Assembly (NCBI RefSeq): GCF_003667505.1
Contig: NZ_RCVJ01000168.1
Coordinates: forward strand, 1-64,000
Origin: Micromonospora sp. BL4
GTDB taxonomy: Bacteria > Actinomycetota > Actinomycetes > Mycobacteriales > Micromonosporaceae
Direction: 5' to 3'
DNA: 64,000 nt
Positions 25,149 to 33,720 of this stretch are shown here, piece after piece (the stretch's first letter is position 1; each line of letters begins with the position of its first letter). Below the pieces are notes generated by a model. The model was not told the origin of the DNA, searched no databases, and worked only from the letters and a program-made list of their open reading frames with translations. A program made the translations under genes and the position numbers.

Positions 25149-25799
25149 TCAGTGCGTCGCGAGGTACCGCATCGCCGTGGCCACCACGTCGATGCCGAGG
25201 CTGTACTTGAGTGACAGCCACACCACCACGCCCACGAAGACGAGGCCGACGGAGCCGAGCGCGATTCGTACCGGCAGTGACTGCCGTTTCGCCCAGTTGG
25301 TCCAGCCGTGCACGTGGCGGCGGGTGAAGCCGAGCAGCCGGCGGGCCCAGTGGTATTCGACGGCCCAGATGCCCAGCCCGGCGATGACCAGCAGCCAGCC
25401 CGGCCCGGGTAGCGGGATGAGGGCGATGCCGATGGTCACGACCACCGCCCCGGCGATCGCAATGAAGATCTTGAGGGTGATCCGGCCGGTGGGGTTGGCC
25501 CGGATCAGGTCGAGGGTGGTGGAGACCCGCTCCCGCCAGCGAGGGCGCCGCGGCGGGTCCGCCACGACGAGGACGCCACCGGTGGCGCCGGCCTCGTCCG
25601 CGGTGGCGCGATCCGCATCACCGCCACCAGATCGGCCGGCTGCTCGGGCACCGGGGCGGCCGGGGTCGGACGCCGGCCGCCCGGGCCGCTCAGGCTGCTC
25701 CATTGGCACTGCGCACCCCCGCTTTTCGGCTGCTCGGGCCGCGACGTTCGGCTGACCGGACGCCACTGCCGGATCCACTGAGGATCGGTTCGTGACCAT
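25149..25799 (-). CDS. TIGR02611/PGPGW-type membrane protein
   Basis: A 216-residue protein. The first about 90 residues are a disordered proline-, glycine- and arginine-rich tail. Then come membrane segments carrying the diagnostic IPLPGPGWLLVIAGLGIWAVEYHWARRLL motif region and a last span LGSVGLVFVGVVVWLSLKY. Function is unknown; the family is widespread in actinobacteria. ATG 25799 is preceded by GGGGGTGAA. Confidence 0.82.
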   Translation of the reverse strand: MVTNRSSVDPAVASGQPNVAARAAEKRGCAVPMEQPERPGRPASDPGRPGARAAGRSGGGDADRATADEAGATGGVLVVADPPRRPRWRERVSTTLDLIRANPTGRITLKIFIAIAGAVVVTIGIALIPLPGPGWLLVIAGLGIWAVEYHWARRLLGFTRRHVHGWTNWAKRQSLPVRIALGSVGLVFVGVVVWLSLKYSLGIDVVATAMRYLATH

Positions 25800-26072
25800 T
25801 TCACCCCCCAGTGTCGCTCGGGCCCGTCACTGCAACGGCCGACTGGACGTTACCGGAGTAAGTCGACGACTGAGCCACCCGATGCCGGGCGGGATCACGC
25901 ACTGGGCAGAACCGGAAATCCTACATGAATCCTCACATTCACGCGGCCTTTCCGTCCCCCTTCCCACCACTGGGTGAAGTCAGCGTATGGCGGAGCGTAG
26001 CCAGGAGTAGCACCTGAGTATGGGAAAAGCGGGACACGCGCGTTCCGCAGCGGTGCCGGGGGGAGAACGTCC

Positions 26073-26504
26073 ATGAGTGTCATTCGACCGACGACCGTAG
26101 AGGTCGAGACGTCGCTAAGGCTCGTCGCGCCTGACGCCACCGCATTGCCGGTGCGTGCCAGTTTGCGTTACGACCCTGCTGACCCGTATGCGGTCCATGT
26201 CCTGTTCCATGCCGAATCTGCCGGCGGCGAGGCGGTGAGCTGGTCCTTCGCCCGCGAACTGCTCGTCACCGGCCTGGACGAGCCAGCCGGCATCGGAGAT
26301 GTGCGGGTCTGGCCCTGGGCCACGCCGCGCGGCGACTTCGTCGCGCTGGCCCTGTCGTCACCGGACGGCAACGCCCTCTTCGAGGTGCCGCGCAGCGTCC
26401 TGGTGCGTTTCCTTCGACGGACCTACGTCGTCGTCCCGCGCGGCCGGGAGGCCGAGCACCTGGACGTCGACACGGCGGTGAACCGGCTGCTCGCCGGTCG
26501 CTGA
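26073..26504 (+). CDS. ssgB: Sporulation and cell-division regulator SsgB
   Basis: A 143-residue SsgA-like protein. The family blocks are RASLRYDPADPYAVHVLFH, then VSWSFARELLVTGL, GDVRVWPW and FEVPRSVLVRFLRRTYVVVP. SsgB recruits FtsZ to sporulation septum sites in morphologically complex actinobacteria and is the most conserved family member; the strong fit supports SsgB rather than another paralogue. ATG 26073 follows GGGGGGAGAACGTCC. It is monocistronic and followed by a hairpin. Its presence places the source among sporulating mycelial actinobacteria. Confidence 0.92.
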   Translation: MSVIRPTTVEVETSLRLVAPDATALPVRASLRYDPADPYAVHVLFHAESAGGEAVSWSFARELLVTGLDEPAGIGDVRVWPWATPRGDFVALALSSPDGNALFEVPRSVLVRFLRRTYVVVPRGREAEHLDVDTAVNRLLAGR

Positions 26505-26536
26505 CCACCGCCCGACCGGGCAACACCGGCCAGTAC

Positions 26537-26569
26537 GGGGCCGCGCGGATCTGCCGACCGCGCGGCCCC
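26537..26569. terminator. Bidirectional hairpin terminator
   Basis: A perfect 12-bp stem (GGGGCCGCGCGG) with a 9-base loop between the convergent ssgB and SDR genes. Confidence 0.85.
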
Positions 26570-26619
26570 GGCACACCCCCGGGGGTACGCGGGCCCGCCC
26601 GCCCCGGGTCGGCCGGTGC

Positions 26620-27402
26620 TCAGCCGTGCGTGGTGATGCCGCCGTCGACCGGGATGACCGCGCCGGTGAGGTACGCGCCGGCCCGGGACGAGAGGTAGAT
26701 GGCCGTGCCGGCCATGTCCTCCGGACGCCCGATGCGGCCCAGCGGCACCTGCTGCTCGATGCTGGCCCGGCTCGCCGGGTCGTTCAGCGCGAACGCCATC
26801 ATCTTGCTCTCGAACGGGCCGGGCGCGATCGCGTTGACGGTGATCTGCTCGCCGGCCAGCTGGTGGGCCAGGCTGCGGGTGAGCATGTGCACGGCCGCCT
26901 TGGTGGCCGAGTACGCGTACACCTCCATCCACGGCACCCGGATGCCGTCGATCGACCCGATGTTGATGACGCGGGCCGGATCGTCGGCGCTGGCGGCGGC
27001 GCGCAGCGCCGGCAGCAGCGCGGTGGTCAGCCGGAAGACGGCCTTGACGTTGACCGCCCAGAGCTTGTCGAACGCGGCCTCCGGGTAGTTTTCCAGCGGG
27101 GCGCCCCAGGTCGCGCCGGCGTTGTTGACCAGCACGTCGAGGCGGTCGAAGCGCTCCCGCACGGCGGCGGCCAGCGACTCGGCCCCGGTGTCGGCGCCCA
27201 GGTCGGCCGGGATCGCCTCGCAGCGCCCCTCGGCGGAGAGTTCCTTGGCGACCGCCTCGCAGACGTCCGCCTTGCGGGACGAGATGAGCACGTGTGCGCC
27301 GGCCCGGACGAAGCCCTGGGCGATCATCAGACCGATCCCCCGTGACCCGCCGGTGACCAGGACCGTCTTGCCTTCGACCGAGAACAGCTGCGTCATGCCC
27401 AT
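26620..27402 (-). CDS. Short-chain dehydrogenase/reductase
   Basis: A 260-residue classical SDR. The cofactor motif is TGGSRGIG near residue 18, NNAGA follows near residue 95, the catalytic serine lies in INIGSIDG, and the Tyr-x3-Lys pair is in YAYSATKAA. The C-terminal GAYLTGAVIPVDGGITTHG is the usual SDR ending. An Arg after the glycine motif suggests NADPH preference. Substrate is unknown. It diverges from an AraC-type regulator, its probable controller. Confidence 0.92.
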   Translation of the reverse strand: MGMTQLFSVEGKTVLVTGGSRGIGLMIAQGFVRAGAHVLISSRKADVCEAVAKELSAEGRCEAIPADLGADTGAESLAAAVRERFDRLDVLVNNAGATWGAPLENYPEAAFDKLWAVNVKAVFRLTTALLPALRAAASADDPARVINIGSIDGIRVPWMEVYAYSATKAAVHMLTRSLAHQLAGEQITVNAIAPGPFESKMMAFALNDPASRASIEQQVPLGRIGRPEDMAGTAIYLSSRAGAYLTGAVIPVDGGITTHG

Positions 27403-27605
27403 CCCATCGCGAGTCGGCGGGTCCGCCGGTCCGGCGGCCGGCCAGCGGGGCGCCGGGCGGACCGGGGACCGGGCGGCGCTACCGCCGGGTAACGTAGCCC
27501 GGCCGCCGGGACCGCGACAAGCCCGTGGCGGCGCGGCGGATCCCCTGCGACGAGCACCGGCGGTCGGGATGCGGTGACCTGCGCTTCGAGCTACCGTCGC
27601 AGGCG

Positions 27606-28562
27606 ATGGTCTCCACCGGTCCCCTTCCTGCGGCAACGATCGGAACGGCGCCACCCGTCCCCGACGAGATCGCCACGTTCGCGCTGGCCGACCTGGCCCG
27701 TGACCGGGGCTGGCGCCGTCCGGTGTTCGTCGAACGGGAGCTGCTGATCCTCACCACCCGTGGGCACGGCGACGCCGAGCTGGATTTCCACCTCCTGCCG
27801 TGCCGGCCCGGCACGCTGCTGCGGGTCCGCGCCGGTCAGGTGCTCCGCTGCGCCGGCCCGCAGTTCGACGCCACCGTGGTCGGCTGGGATTCCGAGGCGC
27901 TGCGCGGTCTCGACGTCGACCCGGACGCGTCGCCGACCTGGCGGCAGCTGGCCGGCGAGGACGAGGACGCCGTGATCAGCGAGGTGAGCCAACTGGCGGT
28001 TGACTGCCAGCGGCATCGCGACACGCCCGCCGGCCGCGCTCTGCTCCGCCACCAGCTCGCCGTGCTGCTGCTGCGGTTGGCCCTGCCCGGCGGGGACCGG
28101 TCGGCGGGCCGGCCCGAGGTGGAGACGTTCCACCGGTTCTGCCGGGAGGTGGAGCACGCCTACCAGCACACCCGGCGCGTGGAGGACTACGCCGCCGCGC
28201 TCGGCTGCTCGGTCCGCACCCTGACACGGGCCTGCCTGGCCGTCACCGGGCGCAGCGCCAAGCAGGTCATCGACGAGCGGGTCGCGTTGCAGGCCGGCCG
28301 GCTGCTCGCCGCGACCGACGAACCGATCGCCCGGATCGGTCGGGAGCTGGGCTTCTCCGAGCCCACCAATTTCGGCCGCTTCTTCACCCGCGAGGTCGGG
28401 CTCAGCCCCGGCGCGTTCCGGGCCGCCCGGGACCAGCCGGCCGCCGCCCGGGTGGTCCGGCCCCGACCACCGGCCGAGGCGGCGAACGCCAACGCGGGCC
28501 GGTTCCGCCCCGGCACCCCCGGCGAGCCGACCAACGGCGGTCACGCGACCCGACCCGGCTGA
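27606..28562 (+). CDS. AraC-family transcriptional regulator
   Basis: A 318-residue regulator. The N-terminal half is a cupin-like sensor (FHLLPCRPGTLLRVRAGQVLR). The AraC/XylS double helix-turn-helix is at about residues 185-285, with VEDYAAALGCSVRTLTRACL and IGRELGFSEPTNFGRFF. The last about 30 residues are proline-rich and probably disordered. ATG 27606 is chosen as nearest the folded sensor; an upstream in-frame start at 27525 is possible. It is divergent from the SDR gene, 203 bases away. Confidence 0.88.
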   Translation: MVSTGPLPAATIGTAPPVPDEIATFALADLARDRGWRRPVFVERELLILTTRGHGDAELDFHLLPCRPGTLLRVRAGQVLRCAGPQFDATVVGWDSEALRGLDVDPDASPTWRQLAGEDEDAVISEVSQLAVDCQRHRDTPAGRALLRHQLAVLLLRLALPGGDRSAGRPEVETFHRFCREVEHAYQHTRRVEDYAAALGCSVRTLTRACLAVTGRSAKQVIDERVALQAGRLLAATDEPIARIGRELGFSEPTNFGRFFTREVGLSPGAFRAARDQPAAARVVRPRPPAEAANANAGRFRPGTPGEPTNGGHATRPG

Positions 28563-28605
28563 CCCGCCGGACCAGCGAGCGGCGCCGGCCGGGCATGATG
28601 GCAGG

Positions 28606-29061
28606 GTGCAGATCTCCGCGCGCGGCGACTACGCGGTACGGGCGGCGCTGAGCCTCGCCACCGCGTACCCCTCGCTGCGGTCCACGCAGGCCATCGCCGC
28701 GGAGCAGGACATGCCCCGCAAGTTCCTGGAGGCGGTCCTGGCCGATCTGCGCCGGGCCGGCATCGTCCGCGCCCAGCGCGGCGCCGAGGGTGGCTACACC
28801 CTCGCTCGCCCGCCGCGCGAGGTGACCGTCGGCGCGGTGCTGCGCGCGGTGGAGGGTCCGCTGGCCGGGGTACGCGGCCTGCGCCCGGAGGAGACCCGGT
28901 ACGACGGCGCGGCGGAGAACCTCCCCGGCCTCTGGGTGGCGGTACGCGCCGCGGTCCGTCGGGTGGTCGACGAGGTGAGCCTCGCCGAGATCGTCAGCGG
29001 TCGGCTGCCGGCCCACGTCCGCAAGCTCACCGCTCTGCCCGACGCCTGGGAGCCCCGCTGA
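28606..29061 (+). CDS. Rrf2-family regulator without cluster cysteines
   Basis: A 151-residue Rrf2 protein: winged helix at residues 1-70 (ISARGDYAVRAALSLA..., AEQDMPRKFLEAVLADLRRA, GAEGGYTLARPP). IscR and NsrR bind an iron-sulphur cluster through three cysteines at about 90-105; this protein has no cysteine at all, so it must sense by another route or none. GTG 28606 is used. Its stop overlaps the start of the following GNAT gene by one base, so both are in one transcript. Confidence 0.85.
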   Translation: MQISARGDYAVRAALSLATAYPSLRSTQAIAAEQDMPRKFLEAVLADLRRAGIVRAQRGAEGGYTLARPPREVTVGAVLRAVEGPLAGVRGLRPEETRYDGAAENLPGLWVAVRAAVRRVVDEVSLAEIVSGRLPAHVRKLTALPDAWEPR

Positions 29062-29597
29062 TGCCCACCCCCACCCTGCGCACCGACCGTCTTCTGCTGG
29101 AGCCGTACCAACCGGCCGACGCCGAGGATTTCGTCGCGCTGCTCGCCGACCCGGAGGTGGGCCGGTTCATGGGTGACGGGCCGCTGACCGTGGCGGACGC
29201 CACCGACCTGTTCGGGCGGGTGTTCAGCCGGGTCTACGCCGACGACCTCTTCGACGTGTGGGCGGTCCGCCGGGACGGCCGCTACATCGGGCACGCCGAG
29301 ATCAAGCGGACCGACGACGTCGAGGGTCACGAGCTCGTCTACGCGCTGGCCCGGCCGGCGTGGGGAGGTGGCCTGGGCACCGAACTGGCCACCGCACTGG
29401 TCCGGTACGGCTTCAACCGTCTCGACCTGCCCCGGGTGTACGCCACGGTCGCCGACGCCAACCACGCCTCGCTCGGACTGCTGGCCAAGCTCAACTTCGT
29501 CCACCAACAGGACGTGACCGAGGCCGACGGCAGCGTCACCCAGGTCCTCGCGCTGGACCGAGACACCGACCCGGCCGGCTCACCGCGCAGCTCCTGA
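29061..29597 (+). CDS. RimJ/RimL-type GNAT acetyltransferase
   Basis: A 178-residue acetyltransferase of the RimJ/RimL branch. It opens with LRTDRLLLEPYQPADAEDF, has ARPAWGGGLGTELATALVRY at the acetyl-CoA loop and ANHASLGLLAKLNFVHQQDV near the C-terminus. Substrate could be a protein N-terminus or a small amine. The TGATG overlap with the Rrf2 gene indicates coupling. Confidence 0.88.
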   Translation: MPTPTLRTDRLLLEPYQPADAEDFVALLADPEVGRFMGDGPLTVADATDLFGRVFSRVYADDLFDVWAVRRDGRYIGHAEIKRTDDVEGHELVYALARPAWGGGLGTELATALVRYGFNRLDLPRVYATVADANHASLGLLAKLNFVHQQDVTEADGSVTQVLALDRDTDPAGSPRSS

Positions 29598-29609
29598 GTC
29601 GCGCGTCTC

Positions 29610-29643
29610 CTGAATGGAGACCCCGACTGAATGGAGACCCCGA
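29610..29643 (+). repeat. Perfect 17-bp tandem duplication
   Basis: CTGAATGGAGACCCCGA occurs twice back to back (29610-29626, 29627-29643), just after the GNAT stop. It is non-coding and probably a replication-slippage duplication. Confidence 0.9.
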
Positions 29644-29754
29644 CGCCGCACCGGGTGACCGTCCAGGCCGGACACCGACTGGGTTTCGGATTTCATCGGT
29701 TCGGGAATGTTCGATCTCGACACGGCAGGGAACGGTGACGAGGGGAGTCCTCCG

Positions 29755-29934
29755 ATGGGCCTCATGTTTCGCAAGCGCAAGAAGATCGGTCCGATCATCC
29801 TGAACTTCACCGAGAACGGCTTCTCCTCGTGGAGCATCAAGATCGGCCGCTGGTCCTGGAACTCCAAGGCTCGGGCGCACCGGGTCGACCTGCCGGGTCC
29901 GCTGTCCTGGAAGCAGGACAAGTCCCGGTCGTAG
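29755..29934 (+). CDS. DUF4236 small protein
   Basis: A 59-residue basic protein with the DUF4236 pattern: an N-terminal MFRKRKKIGPIILNFTENG, then SSWSIKIGRWSWNSKARAH, ending in a proline-rich lysine/arginine tail. Function is unknown. GGGGAG lies 10 bases before ATG 29755; an earlier in-frame start at 29707 adds 16 residues unlike the family. It is followed by a strong hairpin. Confidence 0.78.
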   Translation: MGLMFRKRKKIGPIILNFTENGFSSWSIKIGRWSWNSKARAHRVDLPGPLSWKQDKSRS

Positions 29935-29946
29935 CGTCCCGGGAGT

Positions 29947-29983
29947 CGAACGGGGTGCCGGTGATTCACCGGCACCCCGTTCG
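29947..29983. terminator. Bidirectional hairpin terminator
   Basis: A perfect 17-bp stem (CGAACGGGGTGCCGGTG) with a 3-base loop between convergent genes. Confidence 0.88.
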
Positions 29984-30003
29984 GCGTCCGTGACCCGGCA
30001 CGG

Positions 30004-30894
30004 TCATCGCGTCGCGGTGATCATTTCGTCGCCGGCCAGGCGACCGGCCTCGCGCTCGCGCCGCACGTCGCCCGCGTCGAGCAGCCCGTCGAGCGCCCGG
30101 ATGGCGTCGGAGGCCCGGTAGACGGTCGCGGTGAGGGCGTGCCGGCGCAGGTCGGTGACCGGCCGCGGTCCGCTGCGGCGCAGCTCGGCCAGCAGTTCGC
30201 GGGCCAGGGGCTCCGGATCGGGATCGCCGGTCACGTCGACCGGTGCGCCCGCCGGGTCGGCCGGGTCTTCCAGGCGCACGTCGAGGTCCGCGCCGACGGC
30301 CCAGAGCGCCTCGCGGACCGCCTCCAGGCTCCGGTCCGAGCGGCTGCCGAACGCGACCACGCCGGCCGCCGCGCCGTCCCGGAGCACCGGCGTCACCTCG
30401 GCGACCAGGGGGAAGCCGGCGGCGACCAGCGCTTCGCGGGCGCCGCTGCCGGCGTGCAGCAACACCTCCCCCGTGCGGCCGTTGCTCGCGGCGGTGAGCA
30501 GCTTCGGGGTCACGGCGCCGGGTAGGTCCACAAAGCAGAACAGCGGGGAGCCGGCGGCGCCCGCCGCCTTCACCGCGACCGGCAGCCGATCCGGTACGCC
30601 CGGCAGCAGGTGCACGGTGACCTCGGCGGGCAGCTCCGCCTCGACCGGGCCGAGCCGGGTCGGCAGGTCAGCCGCGCCGTCGGCCAGCACCAGCACGGTC
30701 ACCCGCCGGCCGCGCACCTGGTCGGCGTGCCCGGCGACCACCCGCAGGGCGGCCTCCGCGCCACCGGCGTCGTCACCGGTCCAGGCAAGGGCGATGGTGG
30801 CCCGCCGGGAGCGGTGCAGGGCCGCGGGCAGCCAGGTCGTCAACTGGCGGACCAGCAGCTCGCGGAGGAAGTCGGTGGTCCGGTCGGTCGACAT
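30004..30894 (-). CDS. Conserved hypothetical protein, 296 aa
   Basis: I do not recognise a named family. The 296-residue soluble protein has alternating strands and helices in its first 200 residues (RRATIALAWTGDDAGG, GRRVTVLVLADGAADLP, LFCFVDLPGAVTPKLL), suggesting a Rossmann-like sheet, and a C-terminal segment resembling a winged helix (LARELLAELRRSGPRPVTDL to about residue 285). It may be a regulator or a scaffold. It lies 24 bases upstream of nothing co-directional on its 3' side and follows the VOC gene in the same direction after 24 bases, so they may share a transcript. Confidence 0.65.
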   Translation of the reverse strand: MSTDRTTDFLRELLVRQLTTWLPAALHRSRRATIALAWTGDDAGGAEAALRVVAGHADQVRGRRVTVLVLADGAADLPTRLGPVEAELPAEVTVHLLPGVPDRLPVAVKAAGAAGSPLFCFVDLPGAVTPKLLTAASNGRTGEVLLHAGSGAREALVAAGFPLVAEVTPVLRDGAAAGVVAFGSRSDRSLEAVREALWAVGADLDVRLEDPADPAGAPVDVTGDPDPEPLARELLAELRRSGPRPVTDLRRHALTATVYRASDAIRALDGLLDAGDVRREREAGRLAGDEMITATR

Positions 30895-30918
30895 CGGTCC
30901 GTTCTACCCTACGGCCGG

Positions 30919-31440
30919 TCAGGCCGGGACGGAGATCCCCACCCCGCCCCGGGTCTGCCCGCCGTAGCGCTGCCGCTCGGCGGCCAGGTCGAGCCGGCCG
31001 ATGCGTTTGCGGGCGGCCAGCGCGTCGTCGTCGAGCCGGTCGGCCGGGACCAGCCAGACCACCTCGAACTCCAGGCCGTCCGGGTCCTGCCCGTAGAGGC
31101 TCTTGGTGGTGCCGTGGTCGGAGGTGCCGACCAGAGCGCCGGCGGCCGAGAGCCGCTCGGCGGTGGCGGCCAGCTCGTCGAGGGTGTCCACCTCCCAGGC
31201 CAGGTGGTAGAGCCCGACGGTGGCCCGGCCGGCGGTCGACCGCCCGGCGCCGGCGCCGATCTCGAACAGACCGAGGTCATGGTCGTTGGTCGAGTCGGGC
31301 GCCTGGAGGAAGGTGGCGCCCCGGAAGCCGTCCGGGGTCATCAGCACCGGGCGGAAGCCCAGCACGTCGCCGTAGAAGGCGACACTGCGGGCGAGGTCAC
31401 TGACGTAGAGGACCGCGTGGTTGAGCCGGTGGATTCCCAT
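30919..31440 (-). CDS. VOC-family dioxygenase-like protein (CatE type)
   Basis: A 173-residue extradiol-dioxygenase-fold protein. It starts RLNHAVLYVSDLARSVAFY, and the metal triad His8, His79 (LYHLAW) and Glu126 (DPDGLEFE) is complete, so it may be an active metal enzyme, unlike the other VOC gene in this window. Related CatE-type proteins cleave catechols or act in quinone resistance. It diverges from a MarR regulator across 46 bases that hold one palindromic operator. Confidence 0.85.
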   Translation of the reverse strand: MGIHRLNHAVLYVSDLARSVAFYGDVLGFRPVLMTPDGFRGATFLQAPDSTNDHDLGLFEIGAGAGRSTAGRATVGLYHLAWEVDTLDELAATAERLSAAGALVGTSDHGTTKSLYGQDPDGLEFEVVWLVPADRLDDDALAARKRIGRLDLAAERQRYGGQTRGGVGISVPA

Positions 31441-31460
31441 GACCCCAGACTAGCGCGGTT

Positions 31461-31478
31461 TAGTTGAGCCCTCAACTA
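31461..31478. promoter_or_regulatory. MarR-type operator between VOC and MarR genes
   Basis: TAGTTGAG-CC-CTCAACTA is a palindrome with perfect 8-bp arms, centred in the 46-base gap between the two divergent start codons. This TTGA/TCAA form and size are usual for MarR dimers. It must overlap both promoters, so a single repressor could control both genes. Confidence 0.82.
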
Positions 31479-31486
31479 TCGCGGGT

Positions 31487-31951
31487 ATGATGACGGTCAT
31501 GACCCGCTGGCTGGACTCCGACGAGCAGCGCACCTGGCGGGCGTTCCTCACCGCCTCCCGCGCGCTGATGGACACGCTCGACCGCGAGCTGCAACGCGAC
31601 GCATCGATGCCGCACGCCTACTACGAAATCCTGGTCCGCCTCTCCGAGGCCCCCGACCGGCGGCTGCGCATGAGCGACCTGGCCGAGGCGACCGGCTCCT
31701 CGCGGAGCCGGCTCTCGCACGCCGTGGCCCGACTGGAGGCGGCCGGCTGGGTCCACCGCGAGGAGTGCGCCACCGACCGGCGCGGGCAGGTCGCGCTGCT
31801 CACCGACGCGGGCTTCGCCACCCTCGCCGCCGCCGCGCCGGGCCACGTCGAGGGCGTACGCCGGCACCTGTTCGACGCGTTGAGCCCGGCCCAGGTCGAC
31901 CAGCTGCGCCGGATCAGCGAGACGCTGGCCGAGCACCTGAGGAGATCCTGA
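31487..31951 (+). CDS. MarR-family transcriptional regulator
   Basis: A 154-residue MarR protein. The winged helix lies at about residues 45-110, with LRMSDLAEATGSSRSRLSHAV and VHREECATDRRGQVALLTDAG forming the recognition helix and wing. MarR proteins loosen from DNA when they bind phenolics or when cysteines oxidise. Start could be ATG 31487, 31490 or 31499. With the operator in the shared gap it probably represses both itself and the VOC dioxygenase-like gene. Confidence 0.92.
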   Translation: MMTVMTRWLDSDEQRTWRAFLTASRALMDTLDRELQRDASMPHAYYEILVRLSEAPDRRLRMSDLAEATGSSRSRLSHAVARLEAAGWVHREECATDRRGQVALLTDAGFATLAAAAPGHVEGVRRHLFDALSPAQVDQLRRISETLAEHLRRS

Positions 31952-32008
31952 CCGATCGACACCGGCGCGGGTCTTGTACTTACCGTCGTCGGATGAGCAC
32001 GATGGGGC

Positions 32009-33700
32009 GTGCCCTCCGGCTTCGGCGAACTGACTGATCAGGCGCACCACCTCGTGTCCGCCGGCGACCTGGCCGGCGCGCAACGGTTGCTCTCCGAAGC
32101 GCTCACCGACGCCGACCCCCGCCCGGCCAACGCCACCCCCGAGCTCGCCGAGGCCGCCAGCCTCCAGGCGCGGGTGCTGGTCGCGCTCGGCGAGCCGCAC
32201 TCCGCCCGGGGTTGGGCCGCCTTCGCGTACTCGGCCACCACCCGGTTGCACGGCCGCTCCGACCCGCGCACGGTGGCCGCCGCGGCGACCCTGGCCGCGG
32301 TGCTGCACCGGGTGGGCAGCCACTCCCGGGCCGCCCGGCTCTACCAGGAAGTCATCATCGAGCTGACCGCGCAGGACGGCCCCGAGTCGCTGCGGGTGCT
32401 CGCCGCGCACGCCGATCTGGCCACCGTGGAGTACGCCCGCGGCCAGTGCACGGTGGCCCGCGACCGGCTCCAGGACGCCTGGGAGCTGCACCGCGAGGTG
32501 TACGGCGACGGGCATCCCAGCGGCATCAAGATGCTGGCCCGCCTCGGCGCGATGCAGCGCGACTGTGGGCAGTTCGCCGAGGCGCACGACAACCTGGCGC
32601 TGGCCCGCGAGCTGTGCCGGCAGCACCTGACCGCCGACGACCCGCTGGCCGCACAGGTGGCGGCGCTGGCCCGGGCGGCGGCCAACCCCGACCACGTCTG
32701 CGCCGACGAGACGCCCCGGGACAGCCGGGTGGTACCGGCCGCCCGGACCCCGTCACACGCCGACGGGCCGGTCCAGTCCGGCTATCACCCGCCGGACCCC
32801 CCGCCGCAGCACGTCGACCCGACGACGGCCGGCCCCGAGATCGACGACGATGAGGCCCTGGCCGGTCATGGAGCCGTGGCCGGCGGCGGCGCGGTGCCGA
32901 ATCCACGGTCGCCGGCCGACGAACCGGGTGGATCGGTGGGCTTCGCGTGGCCACCCGGTCCGGCGGACGAGCCCGCTCGGCACACCACCGACACACCGGT
33001 CCCCCCGTCCGTGGTCGGGCTCACCGGCGGCGCGGAGGAGTCGCCCGGGGTGTACCGGCTGCACCGCCCGGGCACGCCGGCCGAGCCGGGAACGCCGGCC
33101 GAGCCGTACGGCGCGTACGCGCCGCCGGATCCGTACGCGCCGCCGGATCCGTACGCGCCGCTTGAGCCGTACACACCGTCCCGGCTGCTGCCGGTGCCCG
33201 TACACCGGGCCTCGGCGCCGCGGCGCAACCGGCTGGTGCCGGTGCTGGTGGCCGGTGTGGTCGTGGTGCTGCTGGGCACCGCGGCCGTGATCGCCGGGGT
33301 GGCCCGGGTCGGGGACGATCAGCCTTCCGGCCCCGGTACCGGCTCTCCCCGCACCGGCCCGACCGGCACGGGCACGCCGGCCAGCGCCAGCGCCTCGCCG
33401 ACCGGCGCGGCACCGCCCGCGGCCGCGCCGGGCACCCCACCGGGCGCGGTGGCCCTGCGCGACAACCGGGACAACATCGCCCTGCGGTGGACCTACCCCG
33501 CCGGCGGCGAGGGACCGGTGGTCGTCTCCGCCGGCCGGGCCGGCCAGGGCAAGAACGCCATCGCCACACTGCCCGCCGGTGCCACCAGCTTCGTCGTCTA
33601 CGCGCTCAACCGCGCCAACGACTACTGCTTCACGGTGGCCGTCGTCTGGTCCACCGACACCGTGGCCAGCGCCGACGAGGTCTGCACCCGCCGCCGCTGA
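32009..33700 (+). CDS. TPR-repeat, single-span membrane protein with C-terminal Fn3-like domain
   Basis: A 563-residue protein of three parts. Residues 1-210 are helical repeats of the TPR kind (LVSAGDLAGAQRLLSEAL, VLHRVGSHSRAARLYQEVI, CGQFAEAHDNLALARELC). Residues 215-405 are a low-complexity proline-rich region with YAPPDP repeats. One membrane span follows (LVPVLVAGVVVVLLGTAAVIAG, about 411-432), then a Ser/Thr/Pro linker and a C-terminal beta domain (about 475-563, ALRWTYPAGGEGPVVVSA-like) resembling fibronectin type III. The TPR part would face the cytoplasm and the beta domain outside. Function is unknown. GTG 32009 is used. Confidence 0.7.
   Translation: MPSGFGELTDQAHHLVSAGDLAGAQRLLSEALTDADPRPANATPELAEAASLQARVLVALGEPHSARGWAAFAYSATTRLHGRSDPRTVAAAATLAAVLHRVGSHSRAARLYQEVIIELTAQDGPESLRVLAAHADLATVEYARGQCTVARDRLQDAWELHREVYGDGHPSGIKMLARLGAMQRDCGQFAEAHDNLALARELCRQHLTADDPLAAQVAALARAAANPDHVCADETPRDSRVVPAARTPSHADGPVQSGYHPPDPPPQHVDPTTAGPEIDDDEALAGHGAVAGGGAVPNPRSPADEPGGSVGFAWPPGPADEPARHTTDTPVPPSVVGLTGGAEESPGVYRLHRPGTPAEPGTPAEPYGAYAPPDPYAPPDPYAPLEPYTPSRLLPVPVHRASAPRRNRLVPVLVAGVVVVLLGTAAVIAGVARVGDDQPSGPGTGSPRTGPTGTGTPASASASPTGAAPPAAAPGTPPGAVALRDNRDNIALRWTYPAGGEGPVVVSAGRAGQGKNAIATLPAGATSFVVYALNRANDYCFTVAVVWSTDTVASADEVCTRRR
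33115..33168 (+). repeat. 18-bp coding repeat (YAPPDP units)
   Basis: GTACGCGCCGCCGGATCC occurs twice perfectly (33115-33132, 33133-33150) and a third time in altered form (33151-33168). It encodes YAPPDP-YAPPDP-YAPLEP in the proline-rich stalk of the TPR protein. Confidence 0.92.
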
Positions 33701-33720
33701 GCGTGCTGGGCCACGACCGG

